64,000 bases of DNA from Siphonodentalium dalli (GCA_032622095.1 CP136068.1:152917151-152981150); one strand, 5' to 3'; shown: positions 46,491 to 58,880, counted from the stretch's first letter. Notes: generated by a model not told the origin, from the sequence alone. Made by a program: numbers and translations.

Positions 46491-47231
46491 GTACCACCCT
46501 CATATCATCAACCCCAAGTCTTGTAGCTGCTTAAGTGTTGTAAATGTGAATGCCATAATGAACAAACTATTCCTCTATATCTTTGCTTTTACATATCATT
46601 GCGTTTACATGTATACATGTATCAGTTCAAGCCTTGACATAGTGTCTGACATTTGCAGAATGAGGTCCCCAGAGGGTGAATTTAGTGATTCTACCATGCA
46701 CAGTTGGCTAGCATCACCAAATTCACCCTCTGTGGACCTCATGTGTAGGCCTCACCTTCTGGGAACTATCTATAGCCTCAATTTAACATGTAAACATCAC
46801 CAACTTCAACTGGGGAACTTCAGTCTGATCCTAGGTCTCCCATAGAGGGCTAGCATCACCAAATTCACCCTCTGGGAACTTAATTCTGCTTAGGCCTCAA
46901 ATGCGATGGGAGACCTACATGTACATGTAGGCTAAGATTGAAGTTCCTCAGTCGAAGTTGGTGATATCCACCCATTAGTCACCTCGATTATGCATTTTAT
47001 CTTCTGCAAATTAGGAAATATAGAAAATAAGCCGAGGGGAAATAGTAAATAAAACTGTTAATTTGAGACTATATAGATAATTCCCATGAAATGAGGCTTA
47101 AGCAGAGTGAGGTCCACAGAGGGTGAATTTGGTGATGATATATCACTTTGTAGGGTTGCATCACTGAATTCACCCTCTGGGGACCTCATTCTGCAAATGT
47201 CAGACACACTATTTCCAGGCTTGTTCTATAG

Positions 47232-47389
47232 AGAATACCTACAGTTTTTGTTTGAATACCGAAATATCTCACGAGTGTTCTGGGAAAGAAATATCGAATT
47301 TTCATGAGCCGGAAATGAAAATTTGATATTTCTTTCCAGACATTACTGAGATGTTTCAAGTAATCAAACAAAAAAACTGTAGGTATTCT
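47232..47389. repeat. Hairpin MITE (AGAATACCTACAGTTTTT ends)
   Basis: AGAATACCTACAGTTTTT and AAAAACTGTAGGTATTCT bound ~158 bp. An inner pair (GAAAGAAATATCGAATTTTC / GAAAATTTGATATTTCTTTC) extends the stem. A fragment of the same inner part occurs at ~4995-5060. Confidence 0.65.
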
Positions 47390-47548
47390 TTTTATTATAT
47401 GCGCCTTAAATTTCTAAAAAGCAACAGTGAAATAACGAATGCTACTGTGAAATAATAATAATAATAATACAGTTTTTTGCCACGGATCCACGATATGTGT
47501 TCTCGGGCTTTACACAAAATAATATATATCATACAAGTAACATGTTAA

Positions 47549-47992
47549 AGGTACTCAACCCGTAAAGAGGGTCCCCATCTCAACAGATTCCAACAACAAC
47601 AATCCGATCGGAGGGTCCTATATTACTATTTCTTTGGCTTTGGGGGTAAAAAAAATTTGATTCGAGTCGAGGAACCCATCAAACAAAGCTCAGAGTTATT
47701 AGATATTGATTTTTGAAATTTGTTATAAACTCGAGATCAGTACTACTAACTGCCGTAATCTGCTCTGGATGTGTTCTCCGAATCTATTCAAACAGACAAG
47801 GATGGATAACTCTAAAACGTTCTGGGCCAGATAGTATTCCCGATAATGAAAAATAATAGATTTCTAAAATCGATATCTAACAAATCTGAGCTTTGATGGG
47901 TGACTTCCTCGACTCGAATAAAATATTTTTGACCCCCGAAGCCATTGAAATAGTAATTGAGAGGAGTTTTATCGGGTTGAGTACCTTTAACA
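47549..47992. mobile_element. TTAA-ended MITE (AGGTACTCAA), copy 1
   Basis: TTAAAGGTACTCAACCCG at the left and GGTTGAGTACCTTTAA at the right. Internal inverted modules (TCGAGTCGAGGAACCCATC and GGGTGACTTCCTCGACTCGA) make a long fold-back. Confidence 0.65.
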
Positions 47993-48351
47993 TGCAAACA
48001 GAATACATAGTGACGAATTGGTATCTACGGTTGGAATTATTGACATTTTGTGTGTCAGACCGAATGCCCTTTTGAAAAAGTGACACTTTAAAGCCACTTT
48101 AAATTGAAATAAAGAAATCGTATTCCACTGTGAATTCTAAGAGATACATAACACTGCATACGAGGATCTACATTTCGGTAATTTTCCGCTGTTTTTTATA
48201 GGCAAGCATATATTAAAATTGATTTCTGTTTGGAAGTTTTTAATTGCTATCTTATATATTATTTGTTGTCATTATGTTTTTATTTGAAAATGAAGATGTT
48301 TTATACCATCTAACTCATTCATTTTAAGTCCCGTTATTAGAAAGTTATTAT

Positions 48352-48474
48352 ACAATGTTGTGTACAGTATGTGTTTTTCTTTTACTAGTCCTTGTTGTGG
48401 TGAAAAGTCATTGGACGAGACGCGAACCACGACCTTGACAAGTACAAGAAAAGATATACTGTACACAACATTGT
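48352..48474. repeat. Hairpin (ACAATGTTGTGTACAGTAT arms)
   Basis: The two 19-bp arms are exact complements, and ~85 bp between them carry a weaker pair (CTTTTACTAG / AAGTACAAGAAAAG). Confidence 0.6.
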
Positions 48475-48499
48475 GTAATGACATATGCATGTTTCACTG

Positions 48500-49780
48500 A
48501 TTCGCATGCCAATAGAGTTACTGCGCTTTGATTATAATTACTTTGTGACGTCACCCGGAGTCTTGATAACTTTTATCAAAGTCATATTGGACTTCTTTCG
48601 AGTCCATTCCAATTTGACTTTCGGGACTCCTGTGATGTCAGGTAGTACCCTAGTATATTCTTGACATTCAGAGTTTCACTTTTTCTCGGATTACCATGTG
48701 ACGGCTTTTGCCCAATCATAAATAGTGTTAGTAAAGGGATGGATAATAATATGACATAACGAGAGCGGAGAGACGTGGTGGCCAATGATTTGGAGGGGAT
48801 GTCCAAAGTTGATATCTGTGGAATACATATTGGATAGTGCCCTATATATGATATAAGCAGTAAAATGTTACACAAAGGCGCAATCTGACAGTTTATCAAT
48901 TATTATCAACGAGGATCCCCATGTTACATGCACAAGCCAGTAAAAAACCCTGCACGGGGAACTCACAAGCAATAAGTTTGACAACATATTTAGTAATTTC
49001 TTTTGCAAAAAATTACCACCAAGTCATTCAGAATCAAACCAAAAGAAACCTATCCTGACTCAGTTTAATAAAATACCCATGTAATTTTGTAAGACATCAT
49101 GATATAAAGTTTGACATTTTGGGATATTGGCATTCAAGAAAAAAAATAATAATTGGTAAAAAGAAAACGAGAGGCCGATCACGATCGGCAGATGTTTAAC
49201 CCATACCTTGGCAATAGCGATTAGCTATAACTGATAATTGGTCAAAGATATGATCACAGTAATACATATATCAGTACCTAACTTAAAATCAAAAGGTCAA
49301 ATAATTTGTCTTAAGAAGGGGTTAAAGTAATTGGGTGGGGGAGGAGTCATTTTAAGTCTCATAACTCTGTCCCTATTCACACAAGGACCTCTCACTGTGA
49401 GATCCAATTGTTTAGCCATTAATAAATTTGACAGATAGGATAAACAATTATCCAGCCAGCAGGTTGTTCATCTTTACCTTCATACAACCACCCCCTAGAG
49501 CTATGTAACATATGTCATCACTCAATTAATAACAGATTTTGCTTGGAATGACATCTATTAAAGGTATTCTCATACTCTGGATATTGGATGTTCACATGGC
49601 AATTTATTGATATCATTATATTACATGCAACTATTGCAATAAAATCTTCACATTTTCAATACAGGACATCACACCTTATTAATGGAATACAACTAAAACA
49701 AATTAGTGTCAATGACAAATTTTTGTTTTAATTAAATAATTTTTTTATTATTATAAAAGTTTTTTAATATTTGTTTATGT
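48500..49780. other. No gene seen
   Basis: AT-rich, with a short GTGACGTCACCCGG (CRE-like core TGACGTCA) at ~48546 and no supported frame. GAGAGGCCGATCACGATCGG at ~49170 resembles text at ~3875 (GAGAGGCCAATCGTGTGATC), so a dispersed repeat is likely. Confidence 0.35.
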
Positions 49781-49789
49781 TAAATTGAG

Positions 49790-50050
49790 CGAGGAAATTC
49801 AATCCAAATTTCAAATTTAAAAAAAAAGAAGAGGGGTCATAACTCCTTTAAAATAAATCGGATCAAACCCATATTCAAACTCGAACTGTATTTTGGGATG
49901 AGAAACCTATATATTTGGTTCCGATCAAATAGAAAATGTTAGAGTTATCGCATTATACCTAAAGTGTCTGACAGACAGACAGATATAGATGGACGGACAG
50001 ACGAGTGGTCAATCCGGACATTGACGCTATGTGTACCATACTATGGTATA
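49790..50050 (+). repeat. Dispersed repeat module, copy 2
   Basis: Same order: AACCCATATTCAAACTCGAA, TTTGGTTCCGATCAAATAG, ACAGACAGACAG, then TACCATACTATGGTATAGGT. Confidence 0.6.
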
Positions 50051-50629
50051 GGTACACATAAAAAGTTTGATCTCATGCAGAGTACAGGGAAAATACATCA
50101 AACCTGGTGTGCCCCTTTAATTTTTCAATTCACATATGTAATCAATTGAAATCAATGTCGAAAAAGCTTTCCATTAATATATAGATAAAACAAACTAGAC
50201 CTACAGTACTAAAAGTGTTATGAACAATTATTTTGTTCCCATAGACTGATACAGAGCTCTCAAGTTTTTAAAACTTTGAAAACCAAAGTTGTCTTCCCAT
50301 GCAACCAACAAAATTCCAATGGTAATGCTATTAAACAATGAAACCAGATTATGCCTTTAAGATGAAATTTAAATAACCATGCATATAAAATATAATAGTA
50401 TAAACATTCCACCTATGATATGGCCAGAGATACTTATAGAGTATAAAGTATATCTGATACAGCCAACACATCTCCTAGCAGTTAATTAACTCAATACAAG
50501 AGAGAACCAACTTCATGGTATTGTAACTGGATACTTTCTCTGTGTGAGAAGACAACTTCATAGCATCCTGAACCTGATTTATTAGATACTATCTAGACAG
50601 TGCCACCTGTGTATCTTTGATATATTTTA

Positions 50630-51190
50630 GCGATGAATAAAATAATCAAAGGGCCATAACTCCAGTAAAAAGTACCGGATCAAACCCATATTCGAACTCG
50701 ATCTGTAATTTGAGTTGAGAAACTCACATACAAAATTTGGTTCCTATCAGTTGAAAAATTGTTGATTTATCGAAGCATTCATGAATTCTATGTCAAAGGG
50801 CCATATCTCCATTAAAAAATATCGAATCAAACCCATATTCGAACGCGATATGTATTTTGGGTTGAGCAACTCACATACCAAATTTGGTTATGGTCAGATA
50901 ATTTCTTTTTGAGTTATGGCAGCATGAATAAATTCTAAGTTGAAAAAGGGCCATAACTCCGTAAAAAAAACTCGGATCAAACCCATATTCGAACTCGATC
51001 TGTATTTGGTGCTGAGAAAATTCATATAGAAAATTTGGTTCCGATCAGATAGAAAATATTTCAGTTATCGCACCATGCGTAAAGTGTCTACAGACAGACA
51101 GACAGACATACAGACAGACTAACGACGAGTGGTCAATCCGGGCAACGACACTATGTTTACCATACTATGGTATGGGTAAACATAAAAATG
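50630..51190 (+). repeat. Dispersed repeat module, copy 3, with three tandem units
   Basis: Three diverged units of ~140-150 bp, each starting GGGCCATAACTCC and containing CCCATATTCGAACTCGAT, precede the CAGACAGACAGACATACAG stretch and the ACCATACTATGGTATGGG terminus. Confidence 0.6.
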
Positions 51191-51238
51191 ACATAACTCT
51201 GACAGAAATAATTGGAACAAACCCTGATTGAATTCGCT

Positions 51239-51727
51239 TAAAGGTACTCAATCCGATAAAACTCCTCTCAATTACTATTTCAATGGCTTCAGGGGTCAAA
51301 AATATTTGATTCAAGTCGAGGAAGCCACCCATCAAAGCTCAGAATTTTTAGATATCGATTTTAGAAATCTCTTATTTTTCATTATCGGGAATACTTTCTG
51401 TCCCAGAACACAGTCAAAATTGCGTTAATATTACCACTTGATTTTAGAGTTATCCATCCTTGTCTGTTTGAATAGTGTTTTGGTGTACACATCTCGAGCA
51501 GATTACAAAGTTAAAGGTAATTATTAGTACTCATCTCGAGAAAATAACAAATTTCAAAAATCAATATCTAATAACTCTGAGCTTTGTTTGATGGGTTCCT
51601 CGACTCGAATCAAATATTTTTTACCCCCAAAGCCGAAGAAATAGTAATATAGGACCCTCTGATCGGATTGTTGTTGTTGGAATCTGTTGAGATGGGGACC
51701 CTCTGATCGGATTGAGTACCTTTAAAG
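51239..51727. mobile_element. TTAA-ended MITE (AGGTACTCAA), copy 2, inverted relative to copy 1
   Basis: TTAAAGGTACTCAATCCG and CGGATTGAGTACCTTTAA ends. The body matches 47549-47992 in reverse. It lies ~400 bp beyond the 3' end of the caspase frame. Confidence 0.65.
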
Positions 51728-52136
51728 TCCGTTTTTCATAAACCCACAACCACATGTATTTCTATTCTATTCATTTGATTAGACAGGAATTTAACGATGT
51801 ATACAGGTTATTGGACCTCCAGTTACAATATAGAACATCTTATGTAACGCCATTGGCTTTGTTCCTTAGAAAAACAATGTTTAAAAAACGAACAAACAAC
51901 TTTTTAAAGGGACACACTTAATGCTACCTTCCGCAAGGTATGTAACTCAAATATACAGCACTGTGGTTTGGTACAACCTCAGGTGACGTACTATTTTCGC
52001 TCAGTTTTAAATTCGCGCGCGCACAGATGGGTGATGAAAATTAGTACTGCACGAATTTAAATAGGTTAATGTAGTACCCTGATACAACAAATGAACCATA
52101 TGGGTCCTTGCCAGAAATAAACTATAGGACCGGAAT

Positions 52137-54134
52137 TCATCCTGGATTGAAAAACAATCGTTTAGATAACGTACTATATACGGACGGGGTCTGCTTGTAG
52201 ACATCACCTCCAAACACTGCTTCTGCTTTACACACCTCTTCGTTTACAAGAATCATCAAGCTCATAGCGTCAGCCGTTCTCCAATACTTCTGGAACACCC
52301 TCGTCAAATTCATGATGTACCAAGACCCGTTTGTCCGGTGTCTGAACGATTGGAATCCTGGTGACGCTGAATATCCCACCAGCACGTCCGGTACATTCGT
52401 CAGGCACACATCCTTGTTAGAAGAATGCGACCAACCTCGATTTGCTTCCTCTGACGATCGACTGTCAAAGGGAATATCCTTGTTGCTGCCCCGACAGGAC
52501 TGAATTAAAAACACTTTTGGTTTTCCTGCCAGCGATTGGCAACGATCGACACAAAAGCTTTCGAAAATAGCCTGCAAAGAAACCTTTTCTCCATCAGTTC
52601 CGTACAACTCCTCCATAGTTCCGTGCGTCAAAATGCATAAAACGAAACAGTCGAATGCGCTGTGGTCCGTAATCCGTGAATACTTGTCGACAATCTCGCG
52701 GATTCTTAGCGCAGTCGCGTTCTCGTGGATTTCCACGTTAAACGAGAGTTCCTGGAAGATGTGTTTCAGGTTCCTGCCATCCGCGCCAGTTCCCCTTCGT
52801 GGCTTGAGGTCCAGATCACGCACGCGCGGGGAGTTCTGGTCAAACTGTTCGTTGTTTATGATAACACAATAACCTCTATTTGTCGATTTCATCCTGTATT
52901 CTACTTTCATGGACGATGGCGATACATTTGCTAATGACGACGGTAATGTTATTTCAGACACGGAAGTCACCATCTTCGCATACTGACTATCGTGGTCTTC
53001 AGAACATGCCGCGGGAGTGAACGTTGTTTCTCGGTCTTGAATATCGGGAGATTCATTTAGTTCAGCGACTGCAGTAGGCTTAGTTGTGTCTAGTGGTTCC
53101 ATAAGTTTACTCACTTCGCTTTCTTCCGATTTGCTTGCTAATTTAATCGCCGTGATTTGTTCTCTCAAATCTGAAGTGGCCTGAGTTCCAGCTTGGCCAT
53201 ATTCATAGTGATGTTCTTGAATGGTATGATGGTTTGCGGAAGGTCTCTTGATGTGAGTAGACCCAATCTCTGGACGTTCGCGTGAATCCTTCTTTCTTGG
53301 GGATTTGCGATTTCCTGTGGAGCCTCCGGTTTTATCAAAGTTCGAATCACCGGCCGATGCTTGTTGTGCTATCGTTTTTCTTACGGTCTGTTCGCGATGT
53401 CCATTCTCGTTCGGACCATGTGACAAGCCTTTCCTCTTGAAATCTGACTCACCGGTGCTCATTACCTGATGATTCAGTTGCTTTTTACCATGTTCCGTGT
53501 CTTTGAGTTCACATGCACCCACATTGTGATGCGGCTCACTATCGGAATTCACATTATTTACTTTGCATGCCAACCGTTCACGTAACGCAATAACATCTCT
53601 CACAGCTTTTTCCAATATTTTATTCCCGACCAGTTGACATATCGACACCAACTGGGAAAAGTCGTCTGTTTTTAAAATTCTTTTTGTTTCCATCACCCAC
53701 AGTAAGTCAAACAGATTATCACTCGTTGCTAGCCCGTCATTCATAAAGTTTATTGCATATATTGAGGCCAGCGCCTGAACTTCGCGAAATCCACTGTCTT
53801 TGGCGAGCAAGAAAAGAAGAACACGATATTTTCCGACATAGGGTCCTTTCGCGATCTTATCTTTCACGTCATGAAGCAATTGACGAAGTGACTCGATGTG
53901 GCGAAACATTTCCACGATATCATTTAGGACGCTGATTCTATACAACAGCTCCATCATTAGATCTAAGGTTTTGTCCCCAAACTGTTGGCTCAAGGAACTA
54001 AATAAAAGGTCCGGACTATCAATTTCTTCGAGAATTACGTCCAGCAGAAAGTCTCGACATAAATAGCGAAGCATCTTCAACCGATGATCGGTTATGTAGC
54101 ATCGTGCCTCCCCCCATACGAATTGGCTCCACAT
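52137..54134 (-). CDS. Initiator-type caspase with tandem death-effector domains (caspase-8/10-like)
   Basis: One uninterrupted 665-codon frame. Residues ~14-88 and ~101-187 fit two death-effector domains (leucine-rich helices, as in LKMLRYLCRDFL and YRVLLFLLAKDSG). Residues ~190-405 are a hydrophilic, Ser/Thr/Glu/His-rich linker, much longer than in caspase-8 (479 aa in human). The peptidase domain starts near 410 (EYRMKSTNRGYCVIINNEQF). It carries the catalytic His504 in ILTHG, Cys547 in QSCRG, and small-subunit motifs VLVGYSASPGF, GSWYIMNL and a C-terminal KRLFF. By family knowledge such enzymes are recruited through the DEDs to cytosolic adaptor complexes and activate apoptosis or immune signalling. 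The usual pentapeptide is QACxG; Ser at the second position is unusual. A good acceptor (GATATTTTTCAG) directly abuts the first ATG and DED1 appears to lack part of helix 1, so an upstream exon may supply the true N-terminus. Confidence 0.92.
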   Translation of the reverse strand: MWSQFVWGEARCYITDHRLKMLRYLCRDFLLDVILEEIDSPDLLFSSLSQQFGDKTLDLMMELLYRISVLNDIVEMFRHIESLRQLLHDVKDKIAKGPYVGKYRVLLFLLAKDSGFREVQALASIYAINFMNDGLATSDNLFDLLWVMETKRILKTDDFSQLVSICQLVGNKILEKAVRDVIALRERLACKVNNVNSDSEPHHNVGACELKDTEHGKKQLNHQVMSTGESDFKRKGLSHGPNENGHREQTVRKTIAQQASAGDSNFDKTGGSTGNRKSPRKKDSRERPEIGSTHIKRPSANHHTIQEHHYEYGQAGTQATSDLREQITAIKLASKSEESEVSKLMEPLDTTKPTAVAELNESPDIQDRETTFTPAACSEDHDSQYAKMVTSVSEITLPSSLANVSPSSMKVEYRMKSTNRGYCVIINNEQFDQNSPRVRDLDLKPRRGTGADGRNLKHIFQELSFNVEIHENATALRIREIVDKYSRITDHSAFDCFVLCILTHGTMEELYGTDGEKVSLQAIFESFCVDRCQSLAGKPKVFLIQSCRGSNKDIPFDSRSSEEANRGWSHSSNKDVCLTNVPDVLVGYSASPGFQSFRHRTNGSWYIMNLTRVFQKYWRTADAMSLMILVNEEVCKAEAVFGGDVYKQTPSVYSTLSKRLFFNPG

Positions 54135-54659
54135 CTGAAAAATATCAATACAATTTAACCGTTTCTGTATTAAAGCATCATTAATGAGTAGTTATCCCAT
54201 ACGAAATGTTCAGATAGGGCGTTTGTTGAACTTATTATCAAAATGTTTCCCTAATAAATAGGGCTCCTTCTGCACTTTTATTCATTATTGTCTTCTTTTA
54301 TCATCTTAACATCCCTCCAAATAAATAATAGACTATTCCGATGTACACTTCTATTGTCTTCTAACGACTGGGGGAATAGTATAGTATAGAACATGAGACA
54401 TAATTATTTCATTTCAGTGATGCGATGATATATGCATATATATACAGGGTATGTCGCTCTCATTCGCGGACAAGGATTATAGAGTGTTTTTGCTCGTTTA
54501 AAGAGGAATCTCCAACACCGAGATATATCGAAGTTATCCGAGATAGAAACACGGATTTAGCAATACATACAATATGACAAGGCATTGTGAAAATATACAC
54601 AGAGATCGAGCTCTTAGAGAAACAAAGACTGAGCCAGGATCAACACTTGGTACTTCACC

Positions 54660-54988
54660 ATGCAGAAGAGTTGTTTCGTCATTCCAGTTTCTTTCAGTAT
54701 AGTCACCCATTCACTACATGTATATGATCGTATCGGGGCCAACGATGTCGGCAAAGTTCACTATATGTATATGATCGTATCGGGGCCAACGATGTCGGGA
54801 AAATCATATTTCGTCATGAATCTACTACAGAAGATTGCTAGTTAAACAAATCGACCAGACAAAAGAGTCGTTTGGTTAATATACACAATATGGCAAACGT
54901 TGCGTGACATTAGATCCACTGTGACACCTAATGTTGAGTTTATTCAAGGAATTCCACTGGATTTAGAAAAAAACACAATCTTCAATTC
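54660..54988 (+). pseudogene. 5' part of a decayed virus-like P-loop ATPase gene
   Basis: A Walker A motif, GPTMSGKS, lies at ~54779-54806, followed by YFVMNLLQ. A 47-bp tandem duplication (copies near 54711 and 54758) repeats the P-loop start with a mutated copy and shifts the frame. A stop follows at 54842-54844. Downstream frames still show short family-like stretches (WQ near 54892 and VEFIQGIP near 54940). This resembles the packaging-type ATPases of virus-like DNA elements found across invertebrate genomes. The gene is broken by duplication, a stop and the insertion at 54989. Confidence 0.55.
54984..54988. repeat. Left 5-bp target-site duplication AATTC
   Basis: It directly precedes the CACTGTG terminus. 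The identical AATTC follows the opposite terminus at 59764-59768. Confidence 0.75.
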
Positions 54989-55706
54989 CACTGTGTAGGA
55001 ACGGAAGTGAACGATGTATCGCGGTAATCGAACATAAATAAAAGTAGCTCGCCTCAGCTTGACTACGGTATGTATATTTTCGTCTTTCCCTCCAATTGGG
55101 GGGGGGGGGCACGTATGGCATTTTTTCCCTTTCGATCATTTTTTGTACCCACCCACCCCCACCGCCAAATTTTTTTCCGTTTACGGCAGTTTTTTGACAC
55201 CCACCCCCCTTTTAACACTAAAACAGAGATTTGCGGGGGGAAATTCACTGTAAACAGCTGTATATGAATTTCTGTGCATACTATTTATCATGGATGTTAA
55301 CATGGACATGTAAATAGGAATGAGTCATTTTGAGGTCATTCGGCCAAAAAAACATGGCTGCCAGCGGCCATCTTGGATTTCAAAATTTGCAACAAAATAC
55401 AACACGATAACTGCCTGCAGTCAGTTTACCAGTTAGAATTACATTATTTCTCTCATTCAAAGTGGTTTTGAAGCCCAACTCATTGCCAAAACACTAAAAA
55501 AACAAGCCGATTTTTTTTTTTTAGTTGCGGAAAAAATTGCTTGTTGGTGGCTTTGACCACCCACCCACCCCGGCATACATGCCGGATTTTTTTTTTCACC
55601 CCCCCCCCCCCCCCTGGAACGCACGGTATTTTTTTTATTATTTGTATTGAACGCACGGTAAACATTCGATTACACCATGTAAAATGCCTTACACTTAAAC
55701 ATTTTT

Positions 55707-58700
55707 AGCTCAACTTTACTTTGTAAAGTTTGAGCTATTGCCATGGCTTTGTCGTCCGTGTGTGCGTGTGTACGTAAGGCGTCAACAATGCAGTCTACAG
55801 GTCGTACCTTTGGTCGGATCATTATGAAATTTGTCATAGCTGTTGACATCAACATTTAGACCAGAATGATTAATTTTGGGGTCATTCGGTAAAAAAACAT
55901 GGCCGCCAGTGGCCATCTTGCATTTCAAAATTCAATCCATTTGCACGGGTTACAGGGCGTACTGTTTGTCTGCTCGTCATGAAATTTGTCATGGATGTTA
56001 ATATTGACATGTAGATGGGATCGAGTAATTTTGGGGTCATTCGGCCCAAAAACATGGCCGCCAGCAGCCATCTTGGATTTTACTCTTTGTATGACTAAAT
56101 TCTTTAGCACGGACTACAGGTCGTACTTTTAGTCTGATCATCATAAAATTTGTCAAGAATGTTAATAATGACATGTAGATGGGAACGAGTCATTTTGGGG
56201 TCATTCGGCTAAAAAACATGGCCGCCAGCAGGCATCTTTGATTTCACTCTTTGTATGACTAAATCCTTTAGCATGGGCTACAGGTCGTACCTTTAGTCCG
56301 ATCATCATAAAATTTGTCATGGCTGTTGAAATTGAAATGTAGATGGGAACGAGTCATTTTGGGGTCATTCGGACAAAAAACATGGCCGCCAGCGGCCATC
56401 TTGGATTTCAAAATTCAATCCATTAGCACGGGCCACAGGTCGTACTGTTCGTCTGATCATCATGAAATTTGTCATGGATGTTAATATTGACATGTAGATG
56501 GGAACGAGTAATTTTGGGGTAATTCGGCCAAAAAACATGGCGGCCAGCAGCCTTCTTGGATTTTACTCTTTGTATGACTAAATTCTTTAGCACGGGCTAC
56601 AGGTCGTACCTTTAGTCTGATCATCATCAAATTTGTCATGGATGTTAATATTGACATGTAGATGGGAACGAGTAATTTTGGGGTCATTCGGCCAAAAAAC
56701 ATGGCCGCCAGCAGCCATCTTGGATTTTACTCTTTGTATGACTAAATCCTTTAGCACGGGCTACAGGTCCTACTTTTAGTCTGATCATCATAAAATTTGT
56801 CAAGCATGTTAATAATGACATGTAGATGGGAACGAGTCATTTTGGGGTCAATCAGCCAAAAAACATGGCCGCCAGCAGCCATCTTGGATTTTACTCTTTG
56901 TATGACTAAATCCTTTAGCACGGGCTACAGGCCGTACCTTTAGTCTGATCATCATAAAATTTGTCATGGCTGTTGAAATTGGAATGTAGATGGGAACGAG
57001 TAATTTTGGGGTCATTCGGCCAATAAACATGGCCGCCAGTGGCCATCTTGGATTTCAAAATTTAATCCATTAGCACGGGCCACAGGTCGTACTGTTCGTC
57101 TGATCATCATAAAATTTGTCGTGGAATTTAACAATGACATGTAGATGGGAACGAGTAATTTTGGGGTCATTCGGCCAAAAAACATGGTCGCCAGCAGCAA
57201 TCTTGGATTTTACTCTTTGTATGACTAAATTCTTTAGCACGGGCTACAGGTCGTACCTTTAGTCTGATCATCATCAAATTTGTCATGGATGTTAATATTG
57301 ACATGTAGATGGGAACGAGTAATTTTGGGGTAATTCGGCCAAAAAACATGGCCGCCAGCAGCCATCTTGGATTTTACTCTTTGTATGACTAAATCCTTTA
57401 GCACAGGCTACAGGTCCTACTTTTAGTCTGATCATCATAAAATTTGTCAAGAATGTTAATAATGACATGTAGATGGGAACGAGTCATTTTGGGGTCAATC
57501 GGCCAAAAAAACATGGCCGCCAGCAGCCATCTTGGATTTTACTCTTTGTATGACTAAATCCTTTAGCACGGGCTACAGGCCGTACCTTTAGTCTGATCAT
57601 CATAAAATTTGTCATGGCTGTTGAAATTGGAATGTAGATGGGAACGAGTAATTTTGGGGTCATTCGGCCAATAAACATGGCCGCCAGTGGCCATCTTGGA
57701 TTTCAAAATTTAATCCATTAGCACGGGTCACAGGTCGTACTGTTCGTCTGATCATCATAAAATTTGTCATGGATGTTAACAATGACATGTAGATGGGAAC
57801 GAGTAATTTTGGGGTCATTCGGCCAAAAAACATGGTCGCCAGCAGCCATCTTGGATTTTACTCTTTGTATGACTAAATCCTTTAGCACGGGCTACAGGTT
57901 GTACCTTTAGTCTGATCATCATAAAATTTGTCGTGAATGTTAATAATGACATGTAGATGGGAACGAGTCATTTTGGGGTCATTCGGCAGCAGCCATCTTT
58001 GATTTTACTCTTTGTATGACTAAATCCTTTAGCACGGGCTACAGGTCGTACCTTTAGTCTGATCATCATAAAATTTGTCATGGCTGTTGAAATTGGAATG
58101 TAAATGGGAACGAGTCATTTTGGGGTCATTCGGCAGAAAAACATGGCCGCCAGCAGCCATCTTTGATTTTACTCTTTGTATGACTAAATCCTTTAGCACG
58201 GGCTACAGGTCGTACATTTAGTCTGATCATCATAAAATTTGTCATGGCTGTTGAAATTGGAATGTAAATGGGAACGAGTCATTTTGGGGTCATTCGGACA
58301 AAAAACATGGCCGCCAGTGGCCATCTTGGATTTCAAAATTTAATCCATTAGCATGGGCCACAGGTCGTACTGTTCGTCTGATCATCATGAAATTTGTCAT
58401 GGTTGTTAATATTGGATTTTACTCTTTGTATGACTAAATTCTTTAGCATGGGCTACAGGTCGTACCTTTAGTCTGATCGTCATAAAATTTGTCATAGATG
58501 TTAATAATGACATGTAGATGGGAACGAGTCATTTTGGTGTCATTCGGCCAAAAAACATGGCCGCCAGCAGCCATCTTGGATTTTACTCTTTGTATGACTA
58601 AATTCTTTAGCATAGGCTACAGGTCGTACCTTTAGTCTGATCGTCATAAAATTTGTCATGGATGTTAACGATGACATGTAGATGGGATACAATCATTTTG

Positions 58701-58877
58701 GGGTCATTCGGCCGAAAACATGGCCGCCAGCAGCCATCTTGGATTTTACTTTTCTCTTCATGTATATAAACTAGTATTAGACATTCAACTTTCCACATTC
58801 CTAATCGCTCCATTGACTGTAATACATTAAATTATTCCCTTTCCAAGTTGAGCTACAGTGTCATTGACACTTTCATT
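55707..58877 (-). mobile_element. Pearl/HINE-like element, inverted copy inside the Transib-like element
   Basis: Same family as 24600-27473 read on the other strand: terminal hairpin at 55707-55737, a CGTCCGTGTGTGCGTG simple repeat, ~18 monomers of ~165 bp, then the GTGTCATTGACACTTTCAT end. A ~648-bp higher-order period is visible (56931 and 57579). All short frames here are products of the repeated sequence, not genes. Confidence 0.72.
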
Positions 58878-58880
58878 GTA

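Larger units (their letters stand above)
45085..47194. repeat. Second cluster of GAGGTCCCC-family hairpins
   Basis: Hairpins lie at 45085-45164, 45378-45470, 46655-46745 and 47102-47194, plus a half copy at ~46848-46890. The arms are the same as in the first cluster. The short frames starting MRSPEGEF here are translations of this hairpin. Confidence 0.65.

Noticed and set aside
53753-53935. Several short plus-strand frames across the caspase gene
   Set aside because: They lie entirely opposite the well-supported caspase frame and have no motif.
55059-55267. Overlapping Pro/Phe-rich frames near 55.1 kb
   Set aside because: Caused by poly-G/poly-C and T-rich tracts just inside the left TIR of the Transib-like element.
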